Part shown: positions 33,451 through 48,558 of the stretch, in pieces
Position numbering within the stretch: the stretch's first letter is position 1
How the letters are laid out: each line of letters starts with the position of its first letter
Assembly: GCA_947179485.1 (NCBI GenBank)
Contig: OX359250.1
Location: 33,056,654 to 33,120,653, forward strand
DNA length: 64,000 nucleotides
Source: Allacma fusca
Taxonomy: Eukaryota; Arthropoda; Collembola; Symphypleona; Sminthuridae
Direction: 5' to 3'
Translations under genes and position numbers: made by a program
The notes under the pieces: generated by a model
The model's database searches: none
What the model was told of the DNA's origin: nothing
The model's input: only the letters and a program-made list of their open reading frames with translations

Positions 33451-36400
33451 TGCCAGCACACAGCAAAAGGAGACTCTAAAAAGGATCATGCTGATGAAGC
33501 CAAAAAGCGCAACGTAGCGTTCATTCCTGAAGAATAGTCACTATTGGATCCCCGAAATCTTGATTACATCCAAAGTTACCCACACACAAATAATTTTCTT
33601 TGGGAAGGTAATTGCTGGCAAACCAATACAATTTAATGAGGCAAAAAAAAAGTTTTTATGTGCGATGGGCGCACGAACAAGTTTCTGTACTACATTCATG
33701 TTGATGGTATTGAAAGTAGAGAACTTAGTGACTAATAGACAAATAAAATAAACACTTGGATCACATGTCAAGTTAAATAGCCGCTGTGTCATGTTCAACT
33801 CAAACCTGTTGTCCAGCTTTTGTACTACCTAAATTGGCTTGTCTTATCCTGTGTCCCAAAAAGGGAAAGAAGCAAATGCAAAAGGATTCCACTATTTGTT
33901 CTCAGGTATCAAAAGAAGCTACTTTTAAACGGGACCGGCACAAAAATCGGTGATTCTTTTCGACTAACTGCTTCAATTATTTACACTTTTAGCTAATTCT
34001 AGTGACCATTAAACTAGTCCCCCAGAAGTGGTCTCAAAATTTATTTCCAACAAATTCTTTACAAATTTTATATTTACATACTTAAGTATGTAATTTCAAT
34101 ATATGTACATATGTTATATAATAATAATTTATTCTGGTCAATTATTTGCCCCCCCCCACAACCTCTATGTGTTTATGTTAGTCTTGTGCTTCCAAAGATT
34201 AGGTTTAAAATAAATTTAAAAATGAAGTAATATAATGTAAAAAAAACAATAAAATATTATACCATACATATTTTATGCAGTTAGATCTCTTTCCAAAGCA
34301 TCGGGGGACAAGGGATTTATTGCTATATGGTACTCATTGGTCCCGTCATCCGTTTACAACAATCTAAAGAAGCTGCTTACAAGGAATAGTTTTTATAAGG
34401 GAAAAAATCTTGGGTTCCTTGTGAATTCCTTATAAAGAGATTTTACTGTAACATAACATAATAGACAAAAAAAAACTGAGTAAACTTAAATCGGAAAAAT
34501 AGTGTAGAATAAATTATGGTATGGGTTTAGCTACTGGTAGCGCTAATTAGGATTTTAAATATAGACATCGCCTCCAGGGATACAGTTAAGTATAATTAAT
34601 ACAAATTCACTTAAAATCTATTTAACACTACGAGAGTAATTACCATTAGTCTTAATTAACTTTACAGTTACCAATCGAAAGCATTAAGGCGTCACATCGT
34701 GCACCGCGTTCGTCCCAAGGAGGAACCAAATTATGCTTCCAGAGGGAACAAAATAGGCGGAGTCAGCTTGTAAAAATACTTCGGCTCCCGCTTTAAACCC
34801 CCCCCCCTGAAGGCCAAATTGCTACCAGTTTGACAAGGAGTAGCAAATTTTGAAACTTCTGGATAAACAGTGGAATACATTTATTTCTCCTGCTTATTTT
34901 GTTTTATCTTATGACTTGAGCACACACAGGTGTGTTGTACATAGGTACATACCCCACGCCGGACCAGTCTCGAAGCTCTTCACAAGCATTCAAAGTAACA
35001 ACCAGATATGAAGAGACGTTCTTCAAATCGAACACGAGCTCAATTAAACAAGTCAATAAGATTCCCTGAAGCAGTTTCGATTCTTTTATGACGATCGTAT
35101 ATGAACGAAGCAACAAGCTTACATTTTTACAACAACCACCCATCCTCTGAGTAATTTAAATACGTACTCTTACTGTTCTTTCTCTGCTACCTCAAAGTTC
35201 CTATTAAAAATTCTGGAACAGTAACAATCCACAGTTTGGCAAATTGGCAATAAATACTAAACTCTGCCTCATCCCGAGGGGAATGACTTGTATTTGAGAA
35301 CAAAAGTAAAACTCTTTGGCAATGCTGATGATTACTTCCTGAAAAAGTAATTTTTATTGAAAATCGCACCAGCTGAGGTGGAGAAGGTCAGTATAGTTAA
35401 GTATAGTGGGGTCCATTGTAATTGAGAACTTAGGTATATTCACAAACCATGGATTCCACCAAACAGGAACAATCCCAACTCCTCTTCGTTTTTCATTAAG
35501 AATGAGCTGACTGAAGGCGGAGACCATATGTATGTGTGTAGGGGGGCCGAGAGATGAAGTTTTAATTGAAATAAGTAACAATCTCACGAAAACAGAGTAA
35601 ACAGTAGTGGTGAATGTACATACAAGCCGGAGTGAGTGTAGGGAAGAGCAAGTGAGTTACTTGAGATCATTGTTGGGCATTTGATGAAAATGACCTATAT
35701 TATTGTATAAATAGAATCAAGGAGTTTAATGCATGAGGAAATCTTTTTGTCAAGTACTCAATCCGTAGAAGTCAGTTTACGTAGGTATTCCGTTCTTGTA
35801 TTGTTCTGTTACTCCCCCCTACATTAAACGCTCCCGTAACGTTCCTATAGACTGCTAATGAGTTGAGAAAATGAGTAACAAAATATAACAGTACGGAGCT
35901 CCGGGCATGTATGCACAGTCCTCGGATTTTGGCCACCACAAAAACCAAATACTAACTCAAAGAAATCCAAAAAGGTATGGGCGAAAAAGTCGTGATTTAC
36001 TTGAAATATTATTGCTTACATTTTCTGTTTATGTTTACATACAGTACAAGGCGTTATGTATATGAAGCTTCCCCCTCGTATTGAAATCATAGAAAGGCTT
36101 CCCATCAAAGTTTTTATTTCACTGTGAACGGACTCTCGGAGGACGGAAATCTTTGATTACTTCTGCATGGATATTGTGAACAAAAGCTAAAGTTAGAGTT
36201 CGTGGCTTGCTGAAAAGCTGTTTTTTCACATTTCAAAATGAGTTCACGACTTTTCTGACGGTTACAGTAGTACTACAGGGGTACTCAATACATCTTTTAC
36301 AGAGGTTGATTTGACGTTACTGACTTTATTATTTGTGATACCCAGTGTATGCCCGGTTGGGAAGTTTACCCAAATATGATATACTATAGGCAATTACATA

Positions 36401-39400
36401 GGGGAGAGGTAATTACGTTGGTGGAGAATTGAGTTCGACGGAATTATTTGCAGCAGGGAGGTGTGTAACACTGTACCATTTTGACTCTCTATTCTTCTTC
36501 TTGAGTCTCTTCCACAGTATGTGTATGAAATGCAGTCACGGAGGAAACAAAAGCTCAAGATGCTACAACAATGCCCGAGATGTTGTACAACAGCCTTTAA
36601 TACCTACTTGAACCTTCGATCTTTTATAAAAACCTAGGCTTCATGCTTATCAAAAGTTCACACCATTTCAATCTTCCAACCACAACAACGACAGTTTTTA
36701 TCTTGAGGATAGCCATCAGTCAAAGTAAAATTAGTTGCGAAAATCCATTCTTGAGGTGAGTTGAGAATAAAAAAAAAATATCCGCTAATAATTAAATCAT
36801 GGTATTTAATGCAATCTTCCCTACCGTCTCCAATAAATTCTCATAATGACCTATATTCCCAAGTTCGTTAGCAAGTAACCATAGATCAGTGACGGGTCCC
36901 AATCAGCCTCAAGTATTTTCCCTAGAAAGTACCCGAACGAGCAGTACATACATACATATCTATGTATATCTGCTTATAAATGCCTTTTAGCTTTTGTGAA
37001 ACCAAATACTCAAATAATGGTAGTTCCCTTTCAAGAGAGATTTACAATGCTTGAGTATCAAGAGCTATGTTGGAGGTACAGGATTTTTACATGGAACTTC
37101 AAGGGACACAAGGTCTCTGAAGACTAGTGTTTAGTCAAGTATAGAGTGAAGTGGTACAGTTGAAAATGGTTTCGGGTCCTAAAATTCCTGAAATATTTGA
37201 AGCTGTGGAAGCCAGAAATCAATCATAGGATCTGACTAATTGAGGACTCAAGTATGCAAAAGTTGAGAGTAGAACAACACAAGGGAAAAGAATTTTTCTC
37301 AGAGGTGAGTGATTGGAAAGATAAAATTGTCAAGTGACGACTCTATGGGGAGAAAAGAGAATGGAGGTTAGCTTCTCGTCAAGGGGGCTGAAAGGGAAGC
37401 ACTTATGTGTGCGGAGGTATTCCATGAATTGAAGTAAAAATCAAGAATCAATTGTCGTATCAATTTACCTGCCAAAGACTCTATGTACACTCTCAAGGAA
37501 AACCCTCCCTTGGCTTGTCGACTTGACAAGCGGGGCCCTGACGTACACCCTTAGACACAACCGAATAATTGAATTGTATTCACTGGCAGTCGCGGCCCAG
37601 GTCAACCAACAAGAACAGTAAGGGGCCTCATATATCACCCCTCGAATAGAGAGATTTGGACGTAGAAGATGAAGGAACCCATTCAAGAGCCCCCAAACAC
37701 TGGTTGCGTGGGTGGTACTCTCTTTACGTTGGGTGTCAAAGATCTTTTTCTCCAAGCCCTATTATCTGATCGACTTTTTGATGAGAGAAGAAGGCCTTTT
37801 CCAGTGGTCAGCAAACAACACACCCAATCACCTAAATCTCCATTGCCCTCCGGGAGAGCTCCTCTCCAATGCCCTGCCATGTATCTATGTAATTATGTAG
37901 GGTCCTCGTACCTGGGGATGGGTGTGCATATGGGCCATGCCATGATCGGCACAGGAGAGATAATCAACGTCTGGTATAGTGTGAAAGACCAAAGGCGACT
38001 CTACGAGGATGGCTATATTTTGAACATGACGACGACAGACTGCTTTTTTTTCACATGTTTTGGTTTTGACCGTTCTCCTCAACAAACACAATAACTTAAT
38101 GTCTCACTTATATGTACAGGTCCGGGCCATGTACCACCAGAGAGGCACTCTCATAGACTTAACTTTGTGAAAACTGTGTCGGGATATTGGACCAAGTGTA
38201 AAATTCCTAGTTCATATAATAGTAAGAAGGGTTTCTCCTCCCCGACCTTTCTGCTGCTCCAGAAAATAGTGTGTTTATGTTTGCATTTCCATTATAAAAG
38301 ATTGAATTCGTCTTTGGAGGCAACACCTTTCGCAGTTTCTTGTGAGTAGAACATTTTAAGTAGGAACTCACATCTCTGTGCTTGCTGCTATTCGGACTGC
38401 TCCGAGTGGTGGTTGTCACCATTAGTTATTTCAGGGTGGGTTCAAGTTCAGACTCTGATAGCTCAGGCAGAGGAGAAGAAATACAACCATTCATATAGAT
38501 ATATTACTCACGGAGTATACTTATACATAGATAGTATTTACTCGATATACAGACATTGAAACATCACGTTCCAATCCGTACACGCTGAGGACTGTCCCGA
38601 TAGAGAACCTAAAACATGTACACAAGAAGACAAGTTTCCTCCAAAGTGAACCATCCTGTTGTTGTACTGCACTCACAATTAGATCGCGTTGACTTTCCGT
38701 ACGTATGGGTCTGTGAACAATAACGTGCTCTTAGAGCAAGAAAATGCTTCTTTTCTGCTTCTCCAGGTACTAAAGTCTCTATTGATAACCCCATTGGATA
38801 AGGAATACCCTCTGTGCCATTATTTACCATGTGTCAAAGAAAGTCATCTTAGGGAGAGGAGAGTGTACGTAGTATTTTTATGCAACGCAACATTTATAAC
38901 CACAGTCGATGGTAGTTACGGTTTGAAGTACACACGTCTATTTAGCTATGCCTCATTCAGTAGGGGACCTTTTCCTCTGAAGAATCATATCATGATGACA
39001 ATTTTTAAATGAAAACATTTCTGTCCAACCGTACAGCATGTCTTAACCTACCATTGTTACCCACACAAGCTCCCCTAATAGCCATGTAACACTAACACTA
39101 TTACAATTTCCATGGAACACAATATCACCTACAATACATATGTCTAGAGCCATGTCATCATACAAGAGAAATCCAATACTAACATCCCCTTCCATCATAA
39201 AAACTCGTACCCTCAAGTCAACGTTTTCGTAAACTGATAATGAAATCTTTTAATCCGCCAGGCTACACTACACAGTTAGGATTGGACGGGGTTTATGTAG
39301 ATATAGATACATCAGGGCTATAGAGGGGCACCTGAGAGTCAGTTTAATATGTCCTCAGTATATCCATTCCTACAATAAATACTCAAAGCCGTCAAGTTTC

Positions 39401-42400
39401 CGATGCTGCCAACATTTTTTTCCTTTTATCTACTTAAGGTATTCAAATTGTAGGCAATTTTCCTTCAAACAGGCCGTGATTCTATAAATTTTCTGTACAC
39501 GGGAATATGTAGAATGTGTACAATCTCAAACATGAACACTTCCTAGAATAACCCTGCTCTCCCAGAAAAATGTTACAAGTAAATATTGACACTAAAAAAA
39601 AGTTTGAGGTGTGTTTTGTACATACACATATGTATATGTAAATTCTACAACAATGATTTCTTGCGAGGAAGTCAAGTTCTCTTGAATGACAAAGAATTTC
39701 TTATAAATATTAAACTTTTCCTAAATGGGTCAACGCATGTGGAAACGAACGGGGGGAAAAAAGTTGTTGCCTGCTTATATGAAGGCTGGTCTCATGAAAG
39801 AAACATATACACTTACATCGGTCCTTGAATGCGTGCGTGAGCGTAAGTAAGGTTCAATTAGTCTTTCAAGTCATAAAAGTCTCCATGACAGAGACGACGA
39901 CTCATTTACTGCTGTGGTTATAAAAGGTACCTCCTTATTCACATAAATTGGCAAAATTATTGCAAAAAAGTGTGCGCGAAAAAAAATATTTCAAACTTGA
40001 CCGAGCAGTCATAAAGTCATTTGACATTGTCAAGACCCTCAGTTCAATTTCCGTCTTCCCGAAGTATCACCTTTCAAGTAACAACAAACACATACAGGAT
40101 TTGGTAAAGTCCTCCCTCCAAGAAGCTTTAGGGCTTATTGACTTCTCTTTTAAACAATGACGATGCAAATGTGCGTGGAGACAAGGGTATTTCTGTTTTA
40201 ACCAAATAAATTTGGTAGTAAATAGCAAGTCAGAGAATTACAAGGAAAAGCCTCGACAAGACTCCGAGCACATAGGCAAATTGAGGAGAGAGGGCAGAGA
40301 AAATCTGGTTGTGATGGGAGAGTTGTAAACAATAACCTGCCCCCATAGTAAACTATTATGCAATAAAGCGTCATTCGTTATTATCAACTTTGTTTTGTGA
40401 AAGGTGAACTTCCTGGGGCTTTACGAGCGAAGATCCGCTTTTTTACAAGATAAAACTCCACACTGCTCAACGTACTTTGGATCATGTAAAAACTCCACGA
40501 GCTCAAATTTACGGCGGGAATTTCTAAGAACTATGACACAGAACACCCAAACAGGCAGCCATCAATGAACTGGAAACGAACCATTTCGTAATATCCATCG
40601 TCACACAACCGCACGGACTCCCTTTTTTTTACATACCATTCTGCTGTGTAATTACCCAGTCAGAGGACCATGCTTTATGTGATTAAACAGAAACGTACAA
40701 AAAATCAATGGCTTTATGTAATCAATACAGCGGTCAAATCCACCTGCCTCCTTCCCATGCCTTAGCACATCTACCATTTACTCCTCAACCCTCAAAGGTC
40801 ACATATGCCACTATCTATAATTACATAGCACATTGCACCCACATACTATATCAAGATCTTTCACAGAATCTACTTGTCATTTTCTACTTCAAGAACTACT
40901 AGGACTACTTCTACTTGTAAATTAAATTTTACAAAAAAAAACAAGTCTAATTTTTAATGTTGGCATGAGGACAGTGACACAAGGCATGAGCAAGGGAAGC
41001 GGAGGGGCTTGATTAGAAATTTAAGCGCGAGAAATTAGCTAATGCGAGAAGTTAATTAAACCCTTGATTTTTCCACTTCCCTCGGAATCCTGCCTCAGAG
41101 TCGTGTACAAAAATCAAAGCAAAATCCAATGGCTGGGAGGGGAAGCCATATGGACAGCAGCAAAAGCACCCTGAGCTAAATTGGTTTTTCTATCCACACA
41201 GTAATTCATAATTCTTGGATTGTGTTACCCTTTACCCTTCCTTACTCTATAAGTACCAATGGGTATAGCACTACTAGTGGAAATATGTACAAAAATAGCT
41301 ATAGAGAGCCAAGACAATTACAAATGACTTTAACTTTCCACCTTTCCAGTATCCTGAACCAACAAGGTACATTAATTGTCTCCCATTGCTGTTCCTCCTA
41401 TGAAGTAAAGGATTGTAAATCCTTGCCTAAAGACACTTTGCTACTCAAAGAGTAAAGGATTCCAGCCGATATCCATGAGCATAATTATATGTATGTAGGG
41501 ACGCTTTACAAGTAGAAGGTCTATTGACTCCAGATATAAATACTAAGCTTATACAAATGTGGTAATGACTTGATTTCCTGCAAGAGGTTGTTTCAAGTAA
41601 ATACAGCCAGGATAACTTTATCCGGACGGCATGGAAAAATGGTTGGATTCTTAAACGTGATGTTCCATTGCGCCCTTCAGTGTTGTTCCTAGAGATTCAC
41701 AGCCGGACGTAATACACTCCAGGGCTGGAACCATGGAGAAAGCGGTGTATATTTGAAGGTGGACTGTTGCGTGATTGTGAATCATCAATTGGCACTCTTT
41801 TCGTTTCTTAATCGAACTTTTTTCATCCCGTAAGGGGCGAGTGAGAAAATAATGATTTTTTCCGGGAACAAATTTTAAAAGCTGGGTAAAAAAAATGGGA
41901 CAAATATCTTCCTGCTATGGGCATATTGGTGCTGTCATTCATCTCTCAGTCAGATTTACTGGATTTCCAAATCAAACCTTGACTATCCCATCCTATCCAT
42001 CTTCCGCCCCTTCCTTTTTGCTGGAATAATAATTGTATCCTCACACACTGGCACTACCAAGGACCCTACACACTATGGAAATGAGTATACTTTTTCCACA
42101 TACTTTCCATATGAGCCCCGTTAGAAAGTATCAAGCTTTACTATTAATATGCAATGCATACCATGTTATTACAGTTTTTATATCTACATGGAGCTCCAAT
42201 GTTTTTACAGGGGATCCAATGCAATGGGAAAACTTCGTAGCGGAAGGCTTTTGCTCACTTTTGGATTCACCTGTAAGTGGTGGTACTTGAGTTGGGCTTT
42301 ATACATAGGAGGCTTCCCGTAAGATCCGTTCACATATTGAGGACTGGATGAGGAGTAAATAACTATAACAATATTAAAAAGGCTAGGAGTATCTAATCAT

Positions 42401-42497
42401 AAGAACCTGGCCCTGTCCTTCTTCCTTTTGCTTATCCATTTTCTGAGCAAGAAATCCTTCCTATCTGTCTCCGCTCACACACGAATATATATATATA

Positions 42498-42551
<54 letters not shown>

Positions 42552-45500
42552 GTCCTTACCCCGAGCGGCTCACGGGTATCATTCAAAGTAATGTCTTCAT
42601 AACAGAAATATTTATGGGTTTCTAAAGCAGACTAATCTTAAAGGACCGACTTGACTAGTTGAGCATCACACAGGGAGACAATCCGACATGAAGCTAAATG
42701 AGCGATTTCATTTTGAGTAAGACAGATGTGATTCCCATGCTCAAGAATTCCAAATTGAAATCAACAAGGATGACTTTCACGTAAAAAACATGATTAAACT
42801 GTTTTATTAGAAAGTTATGCAGGTTACTCACCGCAGGATATTTGCATAAAATTCCTTCATGTCTCACTCCCCGGCATCATCTCATTCCCCTGTATTAGCT
42901 GGACTTGGAAAGAACGGTACAGACATTGAGAAAAAATAAAGACTCGGATTGAGAGAAATACTCAAGATCTTTGAGTTACATTTATAAAAAAAAAAAAAAG
43001 AAATTAGAATTCCCCCTTTTTTTTTAAAGGAGTCGTTATCCGTATAGTGTAGTTACAGGATAGAAAATAAAGAAATCAAAAGGGAATGTTTTTGAGGGGA
43101 GTTGGAATCCTCCAGGTTTTTGTACTCCTTAAACACACTTGAGAAACTACACTAATCTTTAAAGGGTTACTCTAAAGACAGATTCAATTTGTCGACAAGT
43201 GTAGTTTTGTTGTCGAGAGAAATGAAGTTATTTAGGACTAACACCTTGGAACTGGAGTTGCCCCTATTTTACCAGTGATTTTTAAATGTGACAGAGTGAT
43301 TACTTTGTCATGGGAGGAAGAAAGGTAGGGAAAAGATGAGAGATACTATCATGAAATCCTTTTCTTCCTCATTGTTTACTCTTTTCCCCTGTTTGGTTTT
43401 TTGACTTGATTTTTTTAACAATGGGACCCAAGTTCAGTTGGAATGATTTGAGAGAATCTTAAAAGCAATAAGGTGAATGCCAATGCCGAAATAAATCTCC
43501 ATCTTCCCTATGCCTCACTTGGTTTCCTTTTTGTTGCATAATCGGCCCACATGAAGCAACTCAAGAAGACGTTTTCTCAAACCAAAACTGTCTTTTGAAG
43601 TTAGCATATGCAAGTATAGGTTCTCGGCTAGAGAGAGACGGAGTACCCCAACTTCAGGGAAGTTTCCCGTCTAAGTTACATACACGCAAGAGCGTTCCCT
43701 GAAAGACATTAGAGTCTAAAGAGTCAACTTGTTATATTTAAGTAGACAAAAACATAAGCGCATCCGAAAAACTCGTATGTACTTACTCCAGGAATGCTTG
43801 GAGCGGTCTCAAAGGAGTACCTAACCTAATGGAATTGACCATGTTGTCTCAATAATATTCTACAGTTCAAAGATTTGTTGGATCCTACGCTGCCTTTTAA
43901 TCCTATTCTCTCTCGTCTACATATACACTCCGTCAGTTTTGGGCCTCTTTCCCTTTCCACTGATGCAATCTCGTTCTCTTAAGCCGTTGAGAATGTTTCT
44001 AAATGTGTATGTGACTTATGTTTAGGAAATTTGTCGTCAGAAGGGCGACTCTTAAAATGAACCACCCTTTCTTTTACCAATACCACTCCATTATATAGTT
44101 CTCTGCACACAATGCCCCGGTCCATAAAAACTCTCAGAACCTTTCTTCCTCATCATACTGAGAGAGCTCTGCCTACTTTGTCCCAATACTGTACTTCCCT
44201 TATTCCAAAATCCAGGATCATTTTACTCCATAGGATTTCAATATATTTGTAACTATAATAATTATAAGAGATAAGTATTCATTTACTACCTTCCCTTCCT
44301 TTTTTCTCAACAAAAAGTTTCAATTCAAGAGATACTATAGTTATACAGGGCTTATACTAGTATATGTAAATGCTCATGGGACTCTTTCATCTTTCTTTGA
44401 ATATTTTAGGAAGCTACGTACACTCAAGCAACCAAAGTGTATGGTAAAACTTTTACTGTAAAAGAGAGAGAGAGAGAGTGATTTTGAGTAGGTGTATGAA
44501 GAACCCTGCCAAATTTTCCATAACAATTCGTATAATATTTATTACAGTGGAAACTGTAACAAATATGCAATGTTTCCCTTGTGAAATAATCTGCTGACAC
44601 TTTGTCTCCGAGCAGTTGTCATTGTGACGTCAGCTTTAAATTGAGCCTTTAAAAAGCATAGCTGGAAAAAAATAAGGGGGGAAACATAGAAATCAATGGT
44701 TTTTAATAATCTTAATTAATCTGATACTTTGAAAACAAGCGGAGGATTTTCTGTGTTCCGCTCGATATGAAAGTAATAGATAGATATTTACAAGTAATCT
44801 TTGAATATTTGGAACATTGTGTTAACATTTTGAACCCGGAGTGATTAATAAGTTCAACTGGACCGGTGTAACAAATGAGGTACGGAAAGTGGTTTTTTTT
44901 TGTCCCTTGACATTTTCTTGAGATCACTTCCCTGCTGTAAGATTGTGATTAGTTAACATTATTGGAGTGACAGGAAAGCACCCGTGGGTAATTCCTGACC
45001 TCTCAATCCAGAGCTTATCTGAGAATGTGTTGTCGGAAGATAAGGCTTGAGAGTAGCGTGAGAGGAAGGACCTTGATGTTTCCTAATGCAAGTCATGATG
45101 CAAACTTGGAGAAACCCCTGGTTGAAAGAGAGAGCTGGAGTTGTGATAGGGAGGGAAAAATCCTCCGAAGGGAAAAATAGGAAAGCAGGTAAACTTAATG
45201 GCTTAAAGCTGTTATAGGTGTTAATGGGTTCCATATTTTTAATCATCCCCCCAGCCTTTTGTCCAATCTCTGTTGTGACTTGGATCTCCTCATTCTGTTG
45301 TCTACATGCATATGTACTAGGACAACAAGGGACTTGTTCCTTGTCTGACCGATACCTCATGGATGCATTGAATTGTCAATTGAGTTATTGAGTCAAGTCA
45401 AGTCAAGAAATTGTTGTTAAAGTAAAGTGGCGACCGAGCCAAAAGGGTCCCTCTCACCTTTCAAGTAGGAGAAGGTAACGCAATGTAAATGTAACTCATT

Positions 45501-46960
45501 CTCTCACCTTTGGGCTCACACATACGGTCAGGCTATGTATATTTTGTAATCACACGCATGGGCTTAGTCCTACGGACCCACGGACCCTATGTGAGCGTAC
45601 TGTATTGCTGCATCTTTTGGAAAATGTAGCTAGCTACAAGAGCATGATTTTTTTTCCCTTTACACATCCAAGTTTACACAGTAAGAGTACATGGAGGGAC
45701 ACTCGGTTTCGGCCAAAGTACATTTGTGCTGGGCACTTGACAAATTCGTCAAGGATAATGGCTCTCTAGATTTTGACTCGCCTGTGAAAAGATTCTGAGA
45801 GAGAATTTTCTGACATTTCTAACAACTCATGGTTCTAACAATGGGAGTCAAAGGCGTGTGCTCCTCTTCAGATCCAAAACGACCAAGAGGATTTTTTCCT
45901 ATCTGATGCCATTATCACCAAGAGATTATTTCTACAATCTCTCACTCCAGAACTCTTGCTCTGTCTCTGCCATCCTGGTTACTTATGGGTCATGTTATGT
46001 CCCTCTCCTCACGCTCCCCTATACATATATATCTATATTACATATATACGCCTAGTTAGCTCAACTCGTCTCCAGAAAGTTTCCAGAAGAATGAGGAGAC
46101 AGAAAGATGGCAAAGAACCGTCGGTCAGTGCTCGGAGTCCCATACTTGACGCAATTGCCCTGCATGTGTTTATCCTACATATTTACTTACCCTGAGCTAA
46201 CGACTGAGACAGTGGAGTAGTGTGCTAGTTACTATTTACAATGTCTACACCTGACATGGTCTGTACCCATTGTACCCATGTATGTCTGCATGTATGAGAT
46301 GAGCGTCTGGAAATGCATGAATGAAATGCACATGTATGAAATGCAAGCTCAAAATATCCCCGTATGTATGAAATGTAAGGAGGTCCCTGGGAAAGCCCTC
46401 ACATGGACAGGGGATGGTGAGGATACATTTATAAGGAAATTTCCATAGTAAGTTGTATATTCCTCCAGTGAGCTAGAACAAAGTTACGCATACATTTGTT
46501 CTTCAAGAGCAATCATGTTGCTGCTGACCTTATTTGATGGCATTTTAAAAGCATTTAGCTAAGGTGGCCGGAAAATTCGACTTGAGTCTTTTTAGCATGG
46601 TCGTCTAGGGACTAGGGAAATAAAACACGGCCTAAAGTTCAGCATAAAGTGTGCAGTTTATCCCGGCAATCTACACCATCTTACATATTTCCTTTCTCGG
46701 CTCGATTTACTCCAGAGTTCACACACAGACGGGTTTATGCACCATCGAAGCTCCCAGCTACAGAGGTAACGAGGCGGGTGTGCATATGAAGCACAACAGC
46801 GAGCATAATGCGTATAAATACAGGACGTGCACCATCAATCCGCCACTAAGAAGGGTAGCCTTTTTACCATGCTCATCAGCTCATCTCACCGGCCCGAATC
46901 GAACAACTCTGAGTTAATATCTGGAAGAGATAGTCTGCTCCTTTTCCCTACCTCTTCGCA

Positions 46961-46965
<5 letters not shown>
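33451..46965. other. Noncoding stretch, middle of the upstream desert
   Basis: No recognisable exon. Noted items: C homopolymers at about 34148 and 34798, a TTAATTAA-containing block near 41020-41065, an AT microsatellite at 42485-42549, and a four-copy AAGTC-type run near 45390-45410. The longest frames (141 codons at 37669-38094 plus, 133 at 44959-45360 minus) resemble nothing I know. Confidence 0.6.
42485..42549. repeat. (AT)n microsatellite
   Basis: About 65 bp of AT/TA with one GA step near 42498. Self-complementary and able to extrude a hairpin. Confidence 0.95.

Positions 46966-47045
<80 letters not shown>
46966..47045. repeat. (TG)n microsatellite, 80 bp
   Basis: About forty TG units with a single TT interruption near 47011. 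The longest dinucleotide run I see in the window besides the compound CT array. Confidence 0.95.
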
Positions 47046-47049
<4 letters not shown>

Positions 47050-47587
47050 TTCCCAAGTCAACGCGCCAGGGCTGGGGTTATGTACTACTAAGGCTACCAG
47101 CCCTGGCTAATCCATGAGTGTTGGTTATGTAGGGGTTGTGGCTCTCTACAACGGCCGTGGAAATGTATGGGAACGGCTACATTCGTGCCGACTCGACCAT
47201 GTGGATCCACAGCCAGTGTAGAGTCGGAACAAGTGTTCCAGGACTGGGAGTGTGCTGCTCTCAGAAAGTTTGGCAACCTGCACACATATTTAAAATATAA
47301 TGTCTTACCTTTAGTGAGAGTGGAGTAGTAGTAGTGGCGGACGAGGAAATTCTATGATGTAAGACGTATTTATGTGTAATATATGGATGCATATTTCATA
47401 GCGCATGTAGTCCACAACAGGCAGAAAAGGAATCCCACAGGATTATCTAGTGAAAATAAATGTGTAAGGGAGTTGGATGTTGTCCCATAGGAGAAGATTA
47501 TCTTTCCCGTGCACTTTTCTTTTGAGCAACGCGTCACTCCGAAGACATTGAATATTTCATATAAGCGAAATGCACTCGTTCCTTTTC

Positions 47588-47641
<54 letters not shown>
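47588..47641. repeat. (CT)n microsatellite
   Basis: Two CT runs of about eleven and fifteen units separated by one TG step. Confidence 0.95.
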
Positions 47642-47644
<3 letters not shown>

Positions 47645-48515
47645 GAGACTCTGTCTACCCTCACAATGTATGTAAGGTGGCTTCGGAGCATAACAAGGTA
47701 ACACACTAAAAGTCAGCATAAGCTGTAAGCATAAACCGACAAAATATACACCAAATCATAATATAGGGAAGATACTGAAGGTGCACATTGGCCTTCTGGT
47801 AGCGACAAGCCTACCTGTTACTACAGACACTCCTCTCCCATATACACACCTTCCCTGTACAGAGAAAAAGACAAACCTTATGTCTGTCCTCGTATGTTCC
47901 TCCATGGATGGCTACAGCACAGAGCAAGTCCAAGACTACTGCATGATGTTACTCTCCGTGTTGCTCTCCTCCGAGTCCCAACCCCAAGGCTTGTCTCTCT
48001 CCATATAGATGTAAACACTTATGAAATGTATAAAAGCATCTCGGATATGATATGTAATATGAAGTACCTGAGTGCTTCACTTTCTGTCTACCTTTTGCCT
48101 GGCAATCTCAGATAAGCCTCTGCCTACACGACAGCATCAATTCTCACGGGAGTCACCCAAAAGCATATCCGACTCCTTGCAATTTCACAACACTTTAATG
48201 AATTATGAACCTCGCCTTATGATATTATCAATATGCGACCAACCAACCAACTCCATATGAAAATCACATATTTCCCCTTTGTTCACCCGGTCTCCAGTTC
48301 CCCATAAACATAGTTATTCTATCTGTACTCGGAGAGAGGGTGAGCCCGTGTAAGCCTTTCTGTTCAATATGCAAGCCCTCCATTCTTTACCTTCTCCATT
48401 CGCTCTCACCCAAACTCATACCTCACTATATGCACATTCACATGACAGAATCCTAATTACGACGAGTTAGGGCGGTCACAATTGAAAACTTTTCATGTCT
48501 TAAAATTCGAGTACT

Positions 48516-48557
<42 letters not shown>

Positions 48558-48558
48558 C
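48516..48558. repeat. (CT)n microsatellite
   Basis: About twenty CT units with one TT interruption. Confidence 0.94.

Noticed and set aside
37669-38094. 141-codon plus-strand frame in a GC-richer block
   Set aside because: No family resemblance, and overlapping frames are open on the other strand, as expected where GC content is higher and stop codons fewer.
39870-39906. Minus-strand MSRRLCH peptide
   Set aside because: Same reason: the match ends after MSRR, and the reading frame soon stops.
46260-46380. Several ATGTATGAAATG-like words close together
   Set aside because: Irregular spacing and no stable unit. It looks like the ATGT/ACAT-rich background seen throughout the window.
47094-47285. 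GC-richer open block next to the long TG tract
   Set aside because: Open on the minus strand for 63 codons but without recognisable protein features or convincing splice sites. I could not support an exon.
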